Shown piece after piece: positions 9,064 to 17,463 of a stretch of DNA of 64,000 nucleotides (the first letter of the stretch is position 1; each line of letters starts with the position of its first letter). Origin of the DNA: Myxococcus sp. RHSTA-1-4 (GTDB taxonomy: Bacteria; Myxococcota; Myxococcia; Myxococcales; Myxococcaceae); assembly GCF_020037125.1 (NCBI RefSeq), contig NZ_JAIQDG010000022.1, positions 62,001-126,000 of the forward strand, in the 5' to 3' direction. The translations under genes were made by a program, and so were the position numbers. Under the pieces are notes generated by a model. The model did not search any database and was not told where the DNA came from. It saw only the letters and a list, made by a program, of their open reading frames with translations.

Positions 9064-11302
9064 GCGCGACGGCTTCGAGCGCTACTTCGCCGAGAAGCTC
9101 TGGGAGCTGCTCCCCGCCGTCTACCGGCACGAGGACGGCCAGGGCGCTCGGCCCGGGGGGCTGCGGGCCCTGGTGGAGCTGCTGGCGCAGCAGGCGGCCC
9201 GGGTGCGGCGCAGCCATGACCGGCTGTGGGAGGACCAGTTCATCGAGCTCTGCGACGACTGGGCCGTGCCGTACCTGGGGGACCTGGTGGGCACGCGGCT
9301 GCTGTCCTCCGTCAACCGGCGGGGCCAGCGGGCGGACGTGGCCAAGACCCTCTACTACCGCCGCCGCAGCGGGACACCGGCGGTGCTGGAGGAGCTCATC
9401 GCCGACATCACCGGCTGGGAGGGCTCGGTGGGGGAGCTGTTCCGCAGGATGCTGCGCACGCCGCACCTGCTGGACCCGGAGCCGGCCGCCGGGGTGGGGA
9501 GCTTCACGGCGACGCTGCCGGGAGGGCTGCCCGACCTGCGCCGGCCTCACGGGGTCGAGCGGACGGGGGGGCCCTTCGACGAGCTCCACCACACGCTGGA
9601 TGTGCGGCGGCACCAGGGGGGGATGGAAGGGCGCTACAACCTCCCCAAGCTCGCCTTCCACCTCTACCGGCTGGGCGCGTACGAGGTGCGGGGCGTGAGG
9701 CCCTTCCGGGTGGACGCGCGGCGCTTCGTCTTCGACCCCTCGGGACGGGAGGTGCCCCTCTTCATGCGCGCCAGCCGGCGCCTCTCCCTCCGGGAGACGG
9801 GGGAGCACTGGCGCCGGGCGCGGGAGTGGGAGCTGCCGGCGCCCATGCGCTGCCACGTGCTCGGTGATGCCCGCTACCAGGTGGACGAGCAGCAGGTGCG
9901 CGTGCTTCTCGATGCGGGACTGGGAGCGGCGGCCGCGGCGGAGCTGCGCACGCTCATCGGCATCGCCTTCCCGGACGAGCGGAGCCTGCGCGACCAGCTC
10001 CGGGCAATGCCCACGCTCCAGGCGGAGTTGGCGCCGCCCCCGCCTTCCCCGCGGCCCCTGTACCGGCTACTGCTGCGCGGGGCGCTGGTGGAGGAGTGCG
10101 GCAAGCGGGCGCTGCTTGCGCACTCGGTGCTCGTGGACGAGGGGGGCGGACTGCCGATGTTCCCGGAGCTGGCCGCCGCGGCCAGCCTGCGGGAGTGGCT
10201 CTCCACCCCGCGCATCGACGCGCTGCTGGCCAGCGCTCCCAGGCACCTGGCCATTGATCCGGAGCGCGGTCGGTTCCAGTTCCTGGATGTGGACCCGGCG
10301 GCGCCCGAGCTGCTGCGCGTCTCCTACCACTACGGCTTCTCCGGGGAGCTTGGGGCCGGAACGTATGGCCGGAGCGAGCGGCTGGCGCCGCCGGACTTCA
10401 GGCTCTCCAGGGGAGGTCCCCAGCCGGCCGCGCTGGCGCTGGCGCCGGACGCGACGACGCAGCTGGAGGACAGCGACACCTACGGGCCGCTGACGGACGT
10501 GCCGGACCTCACGAGGCTCACCTTCCAGGCGGCGAGCGGCCAGCGGCCCTACGTGCGCCTGGAGCGTGACTGGGTGCTCACCGGCGCCGGCCGGCAGGCC
10601 TCGCTGGTGCTGGATGGCCTCTGGCTGGGAGGGACTGGAGACCTGGTGCTCCGGGGCACCTTCCAGCAGGTGACGCTGCGAGGCTGCACCCTGGACCCGG
10701 GAGGCACCGACGTCCTGGGCGGCGCCATCCGCCCGGTCCGCCTCCTCGTGGAGGGCCACGTGGAGCAGCTGCGCATCGAGTCCTCCATCACTGCTTCCGC
10801 ACGGGTCCAGGGCATGGGAGACGTGGAGGTCCTCCACGTCCGCGACTCCATCCTCCACGTGCTCGACCCGGCGACAGGACCGGCCGTGTCGCAGCCCTCG
10901 GGAGCGCTGGAGCTGCGGCGGGTGACGGTGCTCGGAGGGCTGCGGGTGCACCGGCTTGAGGCCTCGGAGGCGCTCATCACCGGCCTCGTGCGGGTGGTGG
11001 ACACCCAGCGTGGCTGCTTCCGCTTCAGCGCCGCGCTCGAGGGCAGCATCCTGCCTCGTCCCTACGCGTCGGTCTCTCTCCCGGACGACCGCCAGCTCTT
11101 CACGTCCGACGTCTTCGGGCACCCCGGCTACGGGCAGCTCCGCGAGGCGGCGCCGGAGTCCCTCCGGCGGGGCGCAGAGAACCGCTCGGAGCTGGGCGCC
11201 TTTTGCGGACGGAACGGCCCCATCCGCCTGGACGACCTGCGCGCCAAGGTCGCCGAGTACATGCCGTTCGCCCTCATCCCCGCCATCATCCTGGAGAGCT
11301 AA
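9056..11302 (+). CDS. gpI-like baseplate/tail protein with long C-terminal extension
   Basis: A 748-residue protein. The first 200 or so residues match the phage tail protein I family (TIGR02242-like): ELLPAVYRHEDGQ near residue 20, then the conserved FIELCDDWAVPYLGDLVGT block and KTLYYRRRSGTPAVLEELI. Phage gpI is about 180 residues, whereas Afp12-type CIS proteins are much longer, as here. The C-terminal 250 residues consist of repeated short strands (VTLRGCTLDPGG, LRIESSITASARV, VLHVRDSILHVLD), suggesting a beta-helix-like fibre-attachment region. The start overlaps the second J gene by 8 bases, and the stop overlaps the next ATG. Confidence 0.82.
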   Translation: MAERDGFERYFAEKLWELLPAVYRHEDGQGARPGGLRALVELLAQQAARVRRSHDRLWEDQFIELCDDWAVPYLGDLVGTRLLSSVNRRGQRADVAKTLYYRRRSGTPAVLEELIADITGWEGSVGELFRRMLRTPHLLDPEPAAGVGSFTATLPGGLPDLRRPHGVERTGGPFDELHHTLDVRRHQGGMEGRYNLPKLAFHLYRLGAYEVRGVRPFRVDARRFVFDPSGREVPLFMRASRRLSLRETGEHWRRAREWELPAPMRCHVLGDARYQVDEQQVRVLLDAGLGAAAAAELRTLIGIAFPDERSLRDQLRAMPTLQAELAPPPPSPRPLYRLLLRGALVEECGKRALLAHSVLVDEGGGLPMFPELAAAASLREWLSTPRIDALLASAPRHLAIDPERGRFQFLDVDPAAPELLRVSYHYGFSGELGAGTYGRSERLAPPDFRLSRGGPQPAALALAPDATTQLEDSDTYGPLTDVPDLTRLTFQAASGQRPYVRLERDWVLTGAGRQASLVLDGLWLGGTGDLVLRGTFQQVTLRGCTLDPGGTDVLGGAIRPVRLLVEGHVEQLRIESSITASARVQGMGDVEVLHVRDSILHVLDPATGPAVSQPSGALELRRVTVLGGLRVHRLEASEALITGLVRVVDTQRGCFRFSAALEGSILPRPYASVSLPDDRQLFTSDVFGHPGYGQLREAAPESLRRGAENRSELGAFCGRNGPIRLDDLRAKVAEYMPFALIPAIILES

Positions 11303-14151
11303 TGGACATCACCCGATCCTCACATGATTCACGCAAGCACTACGACGCCATGCGCGCCCTGCAGGGTCGCATGTTGACGGACGACGACCTCAACGTCTCC
11401 GACATCCTCGCCAAGGAGGAGCGCCGCGCCGAGCGGGTCCACGTGATTGGACCGCACGGCAGTCCGGACGACGGCTTCTCCATCGCCAACCCGAGCCTGA
11501 CGGAGTTCGATGGGGGGACGCTGATCGACTTCGACATCCGGCCGGGCACCCTGTACGTGGGGGGGCTGCGGCTGGAGCTGGAGCCTGGCGGCGAGCGCTT
11601 CTCCGGGCAGAGGGACTGGCTGCAGCAGACGCGGAAGGACCGGACGGCCATCGGCAGGGCCTCCAGGGTGGATCTGGTCTATGTCGAGGCCTGGCAGCAG
11701 CCGGTAACCGCCACGGAGGACGGCGAACTGCTGGAGGAGGCGCTGGGCGGGGTGGACACCACGGCGCGCCTGCGCACGATGCGGCGGGTGCGGCTGTTCC
11801 AGGACGTGCGGACGGAAGATGCGCTCGTGGCCTGGGACAAGCTCAGGGACAAGCTGGGCCTGAGCGACGAAGGCGAGCGGCGCTCGGAGGCGCGGCTCAC
11901 CGTGGGCTTCGAGCAGAGCGGCCTCCCGGAGGACCTGTGTACTCCGGGGGTGGAGGGCGGCTACCTCGGCGCGGACAACCAGGCCATCCGGGTGGAGCTG
12001 GTGGGGGGCAGCAAGCTCGTCTGGGGTTATGACAACGGGGGGCCGCTGTACCGGGTGAACGTGAGCGGCGACAAGGTGACGCTGCGCACACCTCCCCGGG
12101 ACGAGGTGCACTGGCCTCGCACCGGGCAGACGGTGGAGATCATCCCCTGGTCCGCCATCCTTCCCAATGGCGAGAAGGTGGCCGAGGCGCGCGGGCCGCT
12201 CCCGCCTGATGTGGGCCCGTCCTACTTCGCCACGGTGACGAGCAGCTACGACCCCGAGACGGGCGAGCTGCGGGTGGACAAGCCCCTGCCCCAGCGCTTC
12301 AACGAGGGGGATTGGACGCGCCGCTACCCCCCGGACGTGAGCGCGGTGCTCGAGGACAGGGGGGAGGACAGGGCCTACGTGTTCATGCGGGTGTGGCACC
12401 GCGGCTCCGATGAATCCGCGCTGCCCACGAGCTATACGCCCAACGTCCCGGTGATGCTGGGCAATACCGGCCTCCTGGTCACCGTCAGCGGGGCCCAGCA
12501 GCAAGCCGGAGACCACTGGGTGATTGCCGTGCGGCCCCGGAGCGCGAGCACCGTGGTGCCCTGGCAGCTCATCGCCCCGGGGAAGCGTCCCCCCGAGGGT
12601 CCGCGCCGCTTCTACGCACCGCTGGCCCTCCTGGTGTGGAAGGACGACACGGCGGAGGTCATCGACTGCCGGGCCCGCTTCCTGCCGCTCACCCTGCTGG
12701 GCGGCAGCTGCGCCCTGACGGTCTCGCCACGCGCGGGCTGGGAGCATCTCTTCGAGCACCTGCCCGCCGGCAAGGACCTCCACCTCTGCTTCGGGCCCGG
12801 CACCTATCGGGTGCCCCGGGTACTCAAGGTCTCCGGAGGGCAGGTGAAGATTTCAGGGGCCGGCTCGGGCACGCGGCTGCTGGCGCCCGACCAGGAGTCG
12901 GTGTTCCGGTTCGAGGGCTGCAAGAGCGTCACCGTTCGTGACCTGTACGCCGAGGCGGGGCTGGCCAGCTCGGGCCAGCAGCACCTCAACGGGGTGCTGT
13001 CCTTCTCGGACTGTGGCCCGGTGACGATGGAGGGCGTCACGCTCCAGTGCGGCATGGGTGAGGAGCGCGCCGCGTCCTGCGTGTCGGTGGTGAACTCGCC
13101 AGACCACCCCCTGGTCGACGTGCCGGTGCGCATCCGAGGCTGCGATCTGCGCATCGGTGCGCAACAGGTGGGCATCCTCGTGATCAACGCGAAGCGCACG
13201 CACATCGAGGGCAACACCCTGGCGATGGCTCCGGCGCTCCTCGACGGCAAGCCACTCCGTGGGGAGGAGCTCCTGAAGTTCCGCTCGTACGTCAAGAGGC
13301 TGCGGCAGGTGCTCATGCGCAGCCTGCTCATCAATCCCGAGAGCTCTCCGGACATGTCCCTCGGCACCGTGAAGCTGGTCCTCGAATATGATCATCCGCG
13401 GCACAAGCAATTCAATGTGTTCTTCCAGACGCCTCAGGGGCTGGCGGAGCAGGAGGGCGCGGCGTGGAAGGAGGCCAAGGAGCTGTTGCCCCCGCCGCGG
13501 GAGGAAGAGCTGGGCGTGCCTTGGGTTCGGCGGATGCTGTTGTCCCTGGCCGAGGACGCGGTGCGGGGAGGCCGGGTCAGTGAGATTCCGGCGTTCAAGA
13601 ACTGGCGGACCCATGCGCTGGGGCGCCTCACGCCGGTGGCCTTGCAGGGCATCGTCGTCGGTGGCCAGGTGGCGGAGGATGTCCGCATCGTCGGCAACAC
13701 GCTACGGGACGTCCAGCAGGGCATCCACGTCGGGCTCAGCCGCAGGCAGCAGGGGATGACCCGGATCGACGTCGGCCGGGTCTTCATCCAGGGAAACAAC
13801 GTGGAGGTGCGGGTTCCGGTGGATGCAGTGCACCAGCGGCACGGCATCTTCGTCGGATCGTGCAACAACCTGGCCATCCTGGACAACCACGTCGACGTGG
13901 CGCTGGAGGCGTCCGACTTGAAAACCCAGGCCATCCTGGTGAAGGGCACGCTCGGCCGCCTGGCGCTCATCCAGCGCAACCATGTGGAGGGGGGCTCGGT
14001 GGGAATCGCGGTGACAGCCCTCAACAATGACCCAGAGGATTCGGAGTTTGGCGTCTGGAAGGCGTCGGAGAACCTCGCGGAGAAATTCGACAACACCCCC
14101 TTCGAATGGGCGAACGGGATGATTCAAGTGGACAACCGGGGGCTCGATTGA
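11302..14151 (+). CDS. DUF6519-like / right-handed beta-helix CIS-associated protein
   Basis: A 949-residue protein at the end of the CIS operon. The N-terminus (SRKHYDAMRALQGRMLTDDD, residues 10-29) matches the DUF6519-type domain found in CIS clusters. The region from about 500 to the end has recurring pectate-lyase-like coils (VTVRDLYAEAGL, MEGVTLQCGM, VRIRGCDLRIGAQ, THIEGNTLAMA, VRIVGNTLRDVQQGIHVG, VFIQGNNVEV, LAILDNHVDVAL, LALIQRNHVEGG), typical of a right-handed parallel beta-helix. An alpha-helical insert interrupts them at about 650-770. The ATG overlaps the gpI-like stop. It is probably a tail-fibre or surface-binding protein; an enzyme acting on polysaccharide cannot be excluded. 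Confidence 0.75.
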   Translation: MDITRSSHDSRKHYDAMRALQGRMLTDDDLNVSDILAKEERRAERVHVIGPHGSPDDGFSIANPSLTEFDGGTLIDFDIRPGTLYVGGLRLELEPGGERFSGQRDWLQQTRKDRTAIGRASRVDLVYVEAWQQPVTATEDGELLEEALGGVDTTARLRTMRRVRLFQDVRTEDALVAWDKLRDKLGLSDEGERRSEARLTVGFEQSGLPEDLCTPGVEGGYLGADNQAIRVELVGGSKLVWGYDNGGPLYRVNVSGDKVTLRTPPRDEVHWPRTGQTVEIIPWSAILPNGEKVAEARGPLPPDVGPSYFATVTSSYDPETGELRVDKPLPQRFNEGDWTRRYPPDVSAVLEDRGEDRAYVFMRVWHRGSDESALPTSYTPNVPVMLGNTGLLVTVSGAQQQAGDHWVIAVRPRSASTVVPWQLIAPGKRPPEGPRRFYAPLALLVWKDDTAEVIDCRARFLPLTLLGGSCALTVSPRAGWEHLFEHLPAGKDLHLCFGPGTYRVPRVLKVSGGQVKISGAGSGTRLLAPDQESVFRFEGCKSVTVRDLYAEAGLASSGQQHLNGVLSFSDCGPVTMEGVTLQCGMGEERAASCVSVVNSPDHPLVDVPVRIRGCDLRIGAQQVGILVINAKRTHIEGNTLAMAPALLDGKPLRGEELLKFRSYVKRLRQVLMRSLLINPESSPDMSLGTVKLVLEYDHPRHKQFNVFFQTPQGLAEQEGAAWKEAKELLPPPREEELGVPWVRRMLLSLAEDAVRGGRVSEIPAFKNWRTHALGRLTPVALQGIVVGGQVAEDVRIVGNTLRDVQQGIHVGLSRRQQGMTRIDVGRVFIQGNNVEVRVPVDAVHQRHGIFVGSCNNLAILDNHVDVALEASDLKTQAILVKGTLGRLALIQRNHVEGGSVGIAVTALNNDPEDSEFGVWKASENLAEKFDNTPFEWANGMIQVDNRGLD

Positions 14152-14231
14152 GACCCCGGGGCCGGGCCCGGGCCGGCTTGACAAGGTCGGCCACGAGAAG
14201 AACTTTCGGAGGAGCACCTCAGCTATATGGT

Positions 14232-14259
14232 GATAGGGGTTCGAGTCCCCAAGAGGGCA
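14232..14259 (+). other. tRNA T-arm-like remnant
   Basis: The sequence has a T loop of the form TTCGAGT at 14240-14246, flanked by GGGG and CCCC, then AAGAGGGCA resembling an acceptor 3' strand. No matching 5' acceptor, D arm or sound anticodon arm can be drawn upstream: CACC/GGTG can pair, but only round a loop of the wrong size. It is therefore at best a degenerate tRNA 3' end. A terminator follows 3 bases later. Confidence 0.35.
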
Positions 14260-14261
14260 GG

Positions 14262-14298
14262 GCGAGGTTCTCTTACGAGAGGGCCTCGCTTCTTCTTT
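14262..14298 (+). terminator. Rho-independent terminator after CIS operon
   Basis: GCGAGG at 14262-14267 pairs with CCTCGC at 14284-14289. Inside, TTCTCT pairs with AGAGGG through two wobble pairs, closing a TACG tetraloop. The 12-bp stem is followed by the T-rich run TTCTTCTTT. It lies about 110 bases after the last CIS stop and would end that transcript. Confidence 0.7.
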
Positions 14299-14606
14299 CC
14301 CGGGTCGGCTCGCCAGACATGGGGCCGTGCCGTTGAAGCGGGCGGGCCCTTCATTGGCGCGGGGGGAGGGGGCTTGCGCTGTGACGGGCCGGGGTAGGAG
14401 GCCGCTGGTGTGCGCCGCTCCCCTCGGCCAGAATGCGAGTACTTGGTGAGGCGTGCGACCACCGCCCTTGTGGGTAATGAGGTAGCTGAGAGGGGGCTCG
14501 TGTTGGGTAATTCGAGCAGCCCCCGGCGGCCAAGCAGGGCCCAAAGTGACCATGTTCCACAGTAGTTCCGGCTGGTTCCGATGGCAGCCCGAGAAGGCCC
14601 CACTCA

Positions 14607-14651
14607 TTCGTAATCAGTAGGTCCCCGGTTCAAATCTGGGTGTCGGCTCCA
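14607..14651 (+). other. 3' half of tRNA-Thr(CGT), attachment-site-like
   Basis: From 14607 the sequence reads as an anticodon loop TTCGTAA (anticodon CGT), the 3' anticodon strand, a five-base variable loop, and a complete T arm (CCCGG/CTGGG stem with one G-T pair round TTCAAAT). The acceptor 3' strand TGTCGGC, discriminator T and an encoded CCA ending at 14651 follow. The 5' half (acceptor GCCGACA, D arm) is absent from the sequence just upstream. A 3' tRNA piece beginning in the anticodon loop is the usual scar (attR) of integrase-mediated insertion into a tRNA. The element would then lie to the left, with the intact tRNA beyond the window. Confidence 0.75.
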
Positions 14652-14697
14652 GAACAAAAGAAGGCCGGTTGCGAACTTCGGTGGTTACCAGAACCGG
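14652..14697 (-). terminator. Probable terminator of the pirin operon
   Basis: On the - strand, CCGGTT (14697-14692) and AACCGG (14670-14665) form a 6-bp perfect stem with a loop of about 21 bases that can pair further (GGT/ACC). The T-rich CCTTCTTTTGTTC follows. It begins 13 bases after the pirin stop, consistent with a rho-independent terminator, though the loop is long. Confidence 0.45.
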
Positions 14698-14709
14698 AAG
14701 TAGTCGGTA

Positions 14710-15630
14710 TCACCTTACGGGAGCGGGCTCCTCGGGCAGCGGGATGAACTCCGTCTCCTGCGGTACCCGGGCGAAGCGCCCGGCCCTCCAGTCCGCCTTC
14801 GCCTCTTCCAACCGCTCCTTCGAGCTCGAGACGAAGTTCCAAAAGATGTAGCGCGGACCGTCCATGGGCTCGCCGCCGAGGAGCATCATCCGCGCCGCGG
14901 TGGAGGCCCGGATGTCAATCTCGCTCCCCGGCCGGAAGACGAGGAGCTCCCCCGGCTTGAACCCGACGCCGTCGATCTCCACCGAGCCTTCCGAGAGAAA
15001 GAGCGCGCGCTCCTCGTATTCGGCCGGAAGCACCAGGCCCGCGCCCGCCTCCAGGGCCGTGTCCGCGTAGAACATGTCCGAGAACGTCTGCACGGGCGAG
15101 CGCTTCCCATGGAGCGCTCCCGCGATGAGGTGCATGCGCACGCCCTCGCCCTCGAGGAAGGGCATCGTGTCCGCGGCGTGGTGGACGAAGGTGGGCCGGG
15201 TCTCCTCGTGCTTCTTCGGGAGCGCCACCCAGGCCTGGAGGCCGAAGAGCCGCCCGCCTGCGGCCCGCGTCTCGGGAGCCGTGCGCTCGGAGTGGACGAT
15301 GCCTTGCCCCGCGGTCATCCAGTTCACCTCGCCGGGCCGGATGGGCTGCACCACCCCGAGGCTGTCGCGGTGGAGGATTTCACCCTCGAAGAGGTAGGTG
15401 ACGGTGGCCAGGCCAATGTGCGGGTGGGGCCGCACGTCGAGCCCCTGGCCCGAGCGGAACACCGCGGGCCCCATCTGGTCGAGGAAGATGAAGGGCCCGA
15501 CCATCCGGCGCCGGGCCGAGGGCAGCGCCCGCCGCACCTCGAACCCATCGCCGAGGTCCCGCGTGCGGGAGACGATGAGGGTCTCCAGCTCCGGGTGCTG
15601 CCGCGTCTCGGTCGTCTCATCCCAGCTCAT
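14710..15630 (-). CDS. Pirin family protein (first)
   Basis: A 306-residue bicupin of the pirin family. The N-terminal cupin has the metal-binding pattern [19 protein letters not shown] (about residues 66-84) followed by HRDS and the [10 protein letters not shown] block (about 107-116), which together supply the His/Glu iron ligands. [13 protein letters not shown] (about 43-55) is also typical. The C-terminal cupin and [18 protein letters not shown] end are as in YhhW/quercetinase-like pirins. Some relatives have quercetin 2,3-dioxygenase activity, but the substrate here is unknown. It lies 21 bases after the second pirin and probably shares its transcript. It is cytoplasmic, with no signal peptide. 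Confidence 0.9.
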   Translation of the reverse strand: MSWDETTETRQHPELETLIVSRTRDLGDGFEVRRALPSARRRMVGPFIFLDQMGPAVFRSGQGLDVRPHPHIGLATVTYLFEGEILHRDSLGVVQPIRPGEVNWMTAGQGIVHSERTAPETRAAGGRLFGLQAWVALPKKHEETRPTFVHHAADTMPFLEGEGVRMHLIAGALHGKRSPVQTFSDMFYADTALEAGAGLVLPAEYEERALFLSEGSVEIDGVGFKPGELLVFRPGSEIDIRASTAARMMLLGGEPMDGPRYIFWNFVSSSKERLEEAKADWRAGRFARVPQETEFIPLPEEPAPVR

Positions 15631-15651
15631 GTCTCGCTCCTTCCACGTCGG

Positions 15652-16347
15652 TCAGGCGAGGTCGAAGAGCAGCGCCTCGACAGGCTCGGAGGCCGTGAGC
15701 ACCAGCCGCGACTCCTGGGACACGGCCACGCCGTCTCCCGCCTTCAGCTCCACGCCGTCGAGCGTGCCCCTGCCGCGTGCCAGCTGAAGCCAGGCATGGC
15801 GGTCCGGTGCCAGCGTGTACTCGGCCTGCTCGCCCTTGCCCAGCAGCGTGCTGTGCAGCAACACGTCCTGGTTCACCGTGAGGCTGCCGTCGCGGGCGTC
15901 GGGGCTGGCCACCACGCGCCAGCGGCCCTGGCGCTCGGACTCGGGAAAGGACTTCTGCTCATAGCCGGGCTTCAGACCGCGGCGGCTGGGAAGGAGCCAG
16001 ATCTGCAGAAGGTGCAGCTCCTCGTCGGCGCCGTTCATCTCGCTGTGCAGGACGCCGGTGCCCGCCGTCATGCGCTGTACCTCGCCGGCGCGTAGCAGCC
16101 CCTCGCCGCCCGTGCTGTCCCGGTGCGCGACGGCGCCCGACAGTGGGTAGGTAATGATTTCCATGTCCCGGTGCGGGTGCATGCCGAAGCCCTCGCCCGC
16201 CGTGATGCGGTCCTCGTTGATGACACGCAGGGCGCGGAAGCCCATGAAGTCCGGGGCGTAATAGTCCGCGAACGAGAAGGTATGGTGGGAGTCCAGCCAG
16301 CCGTGGTTGGCATGGCCGCGCGCTTCAGAAGGTCGAACGATCATCAT
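15652..16347 (-). CDS. Pirin family protein (second, YhaK/YhhW-like)
   Basis: A 231-residue pirin. The motif block GFGMHPHRDMEIITYPLSGA (about residues 53-72), then AHRDS and GVLHSE, supplies the cupin metal ligands. The frame extends upstream to 16596, but AAAGGAG lies just before the ATG pair at 16347/16344, and MIVRPSEARGHANHGWLDSHHTFSF is the normal pirin N-terminus. It is shorter than its neighbour and matches E. coli YhhW-type pirins in length. The 133-base gap from lysR contains a palindrome also found in front of lysR, so this gene and the following pirin are probably LysR-controlled. Confidence 0.9.
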   Translation of the reverse strand: MMIVRPSEARGHANHGWLDSHHTFSFADYYAPDFMGFRALRVINEDRITAGEGFGMHPHRDMEIITYPLSGAVAHRDSTGGEGLLRAGEVQRMTAGTGVLHSEMNGADEELHLLQIWLLPSRRGLKPGYEQKSFPESERQGRWRVVASPDARDGSLTVNQDVLLHSTLLGKGEQAEYTLAPDRHAWLQLARGRGTLDGVELKAGDGVAVSQESRLVLTASEPVEALLFDLA

Positions 16348-16428
16348 GGGGTGCTCCTTTTCTTCATGGGGCCACTCCAAGATGACCGCGAGACTGGTGC
16401 TCCGCCAGATGCGAATCCAGGAAGGACC

Positions 16429-16446
16429 GTTCCATCCATGGAACAA
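16429..16446. promoter_or_regulatory. Palindromic operator upstream of pirin pair
   Basis: The sequence has the form GTTCCAT-N4-GGAACAA and is a perfect GTTCCAT/ATGGAAC palindrome round CC. It lies 81 bases upstream of the pirin start. The same 7+4+7 pattern occurs just upstream of lysR at 17411. It contains a T-N11-A core as expected for LysR-type regulators. Confidence 0.65.
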
Positions 16447-16480
16447 AGGAGCCACCTTCCCGGCATGCCGATCCGCTCCC

Positions 16481-17389
16481 TCAGCGAGCGGGGGAGCGCT
16501 CGGTTCCGGCGGGGAGGGCCGGCCAGTGCTCCCGCAGGAAGTCCACGAAGGCCGCCACCTTGGGCGAGTGGTGGCGGGTGCTGGGGTAGACGGCATGGAC
16601 GGGCGTCCCGGACGAGCTCCAGTCGGGCAGGAGGTGTTGCAGCCGCCCGGCGGTGAGGTCCGCGGCGTAGTAGAGGGCCGGGAGGAGCGAGATGCCGGAG
16701 CCGGCCCGCGTCAGCGAGCACAGCATGTCGGGCTCGTTCACGGCCATGCGCGCTCGGATTGGAACCTCGACGGATTTGCCCCCGGAGTGCAGGGTCCAGG
16801 CGCTCCGCTCCAGCTGCGTGCCGAAGAGGATGCAGTCGTGCTTCTCCAGGTCCCTGGGGGACCTGGGCGTCCCGTGGGCCTTGAGGTAGCTCGGGGCCGC
16901 CACGACGATGCGCTCGATGTTGCCGAGCTTGCGCGCGGTGAGCGACGAGTCCGCCAGCCGGCCCGCGCGCACGGCCAGGCCGAAGCCCTCCCTCATCAGG
17001 TCCACCGTGCGGTCCGTGCACACCAGCTCCAGCTGCACGTCGGGGTAGCGTTTCATGAACTCCGCGACGAGTGGCCCGAGGAAGCTGAAGGAGAGCGGCG
17101 TCGTCACGCGGAGCAGCCCGTGCGGAGCGGACTGCATGCGCGTGACGGCCAGCTCGGCCTCCTCCGCCTCGGCCACGATGCGGGCGCAGTGCTCGTAGTA
17201 GGTCTGCCCCGCGTCCGTGAGCCGCAGCTTGCGCGTCGTACGCTGCAGGAGCTGCGCGCCAATCCGCTCCTCCAGCTCGGACACCTTCCGGCTGACCGTG
17301 GACTTGGGCATCCGGAGCTCACGCGCCGCCGCCGTGAAGCTGCCGGCCTGCACCACCCTGGCGAAGACGAGGAGTTCGTTGAGGTCCAT
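16481..17389 (-). CDS. LysR family transcriptional regulator
   Basis: A 302-residue LysR-type regulator. The N-terminal winged helix-turn-helix is clear: VVQAGSFTAAARELRMPKST (about residues 12-31), then VSRKVSELEERIGAQLLQRTTRKLRLTDAG, the canonical LTTR DNA-binding block. The rest is a periplasmic-binding-protein-like effector domain (LRVTTPLSFSFLGPLVAEFM and following). The frame is open upstream to 17914, but MDLNELLVFARVV is the family-typical start, so 17389 is used. A palindrome 21 bases upstream suggests autoregulation, and the same site precedes the two pirin genes transcribed next. The effector molecule is unknown. Confidence 0.92.
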   Translation of the reverse strand: MDLNELLVFARVVQAGSFTAAARELRMPKSTVSRKVSELEERIGAQLLQRTTRKLRLTDAGQTYYEHCARIVAEAEEAELAVTRMQSAPHGLLRVTTPLSFSFLGPLVAEFMKRYPDVQLELVCTDRTVDLMREGFGLAVRAGRLADSSLTARKLGNIERIVVAAPSYLKAHGTPRSPRDLEKHDCILFGTQLERSAWTLHSGGKSVEVPIRARMAVNEPDMLCSLTRAGSGISLLPALYYAADLTAGRLQHLLPDWSSSGTPVHAVYPSTRHHSPKVAAFVDFLREHWPALPAGTERSPAR

Positions 17390-17410
17390 GTCCGTTCCCG
17401 GTGGAGGACT

Positions 17411-17428
17411 GTTCCATGGTCGGAACAA
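17411..17428. promoter_or_regulatory. Palindromic operator upstream of lysR
   Basis: GTTCCATGGTCGGAACAA, a TGTTCC/GGAACA inverted repeat with a 6-base spacer, beginning 22 bases before the lysR start codon. It matches the palindrome at 16429 in 14 of 18 positions, differing only in the central four bases. It is probably the autoregulatory LysR site. Confidence 0.65.
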
Positions 17429-17463
17429 TTCTTCCAGCCCGTTCCGTCCAGTGGACTCATCCC

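Larger units (their letters stand above)
14152..14709. other. Gene-free boundary region with tRNA remnants
   Basis: No convincing coding sequence is present. ORFs on either strand here cross the tRNA-like sequences and lack ribosome binding sites. From left to right the stretch holds a tRNA T-arm-like sequence, a strong terminator hairpin for the CIS operon, about 300 bases with nothing I can assign, the 3' half of a tRNA-Thr, and a hairpin with a T-rich tail on the - strand behind the pirin genes. It is the boundary between the + strand CIS operon and the - strand operons. Confidence 0.7.

Noticed and set aside
13702-14607. 300-codon minus-strand ORF across the CIS end and tRNA remnants
   Set aside because: It is antisense to the beta-helix gene, has no ribosome binding site, and part of its sequence is the reverse reading of tRNA-like DNA.
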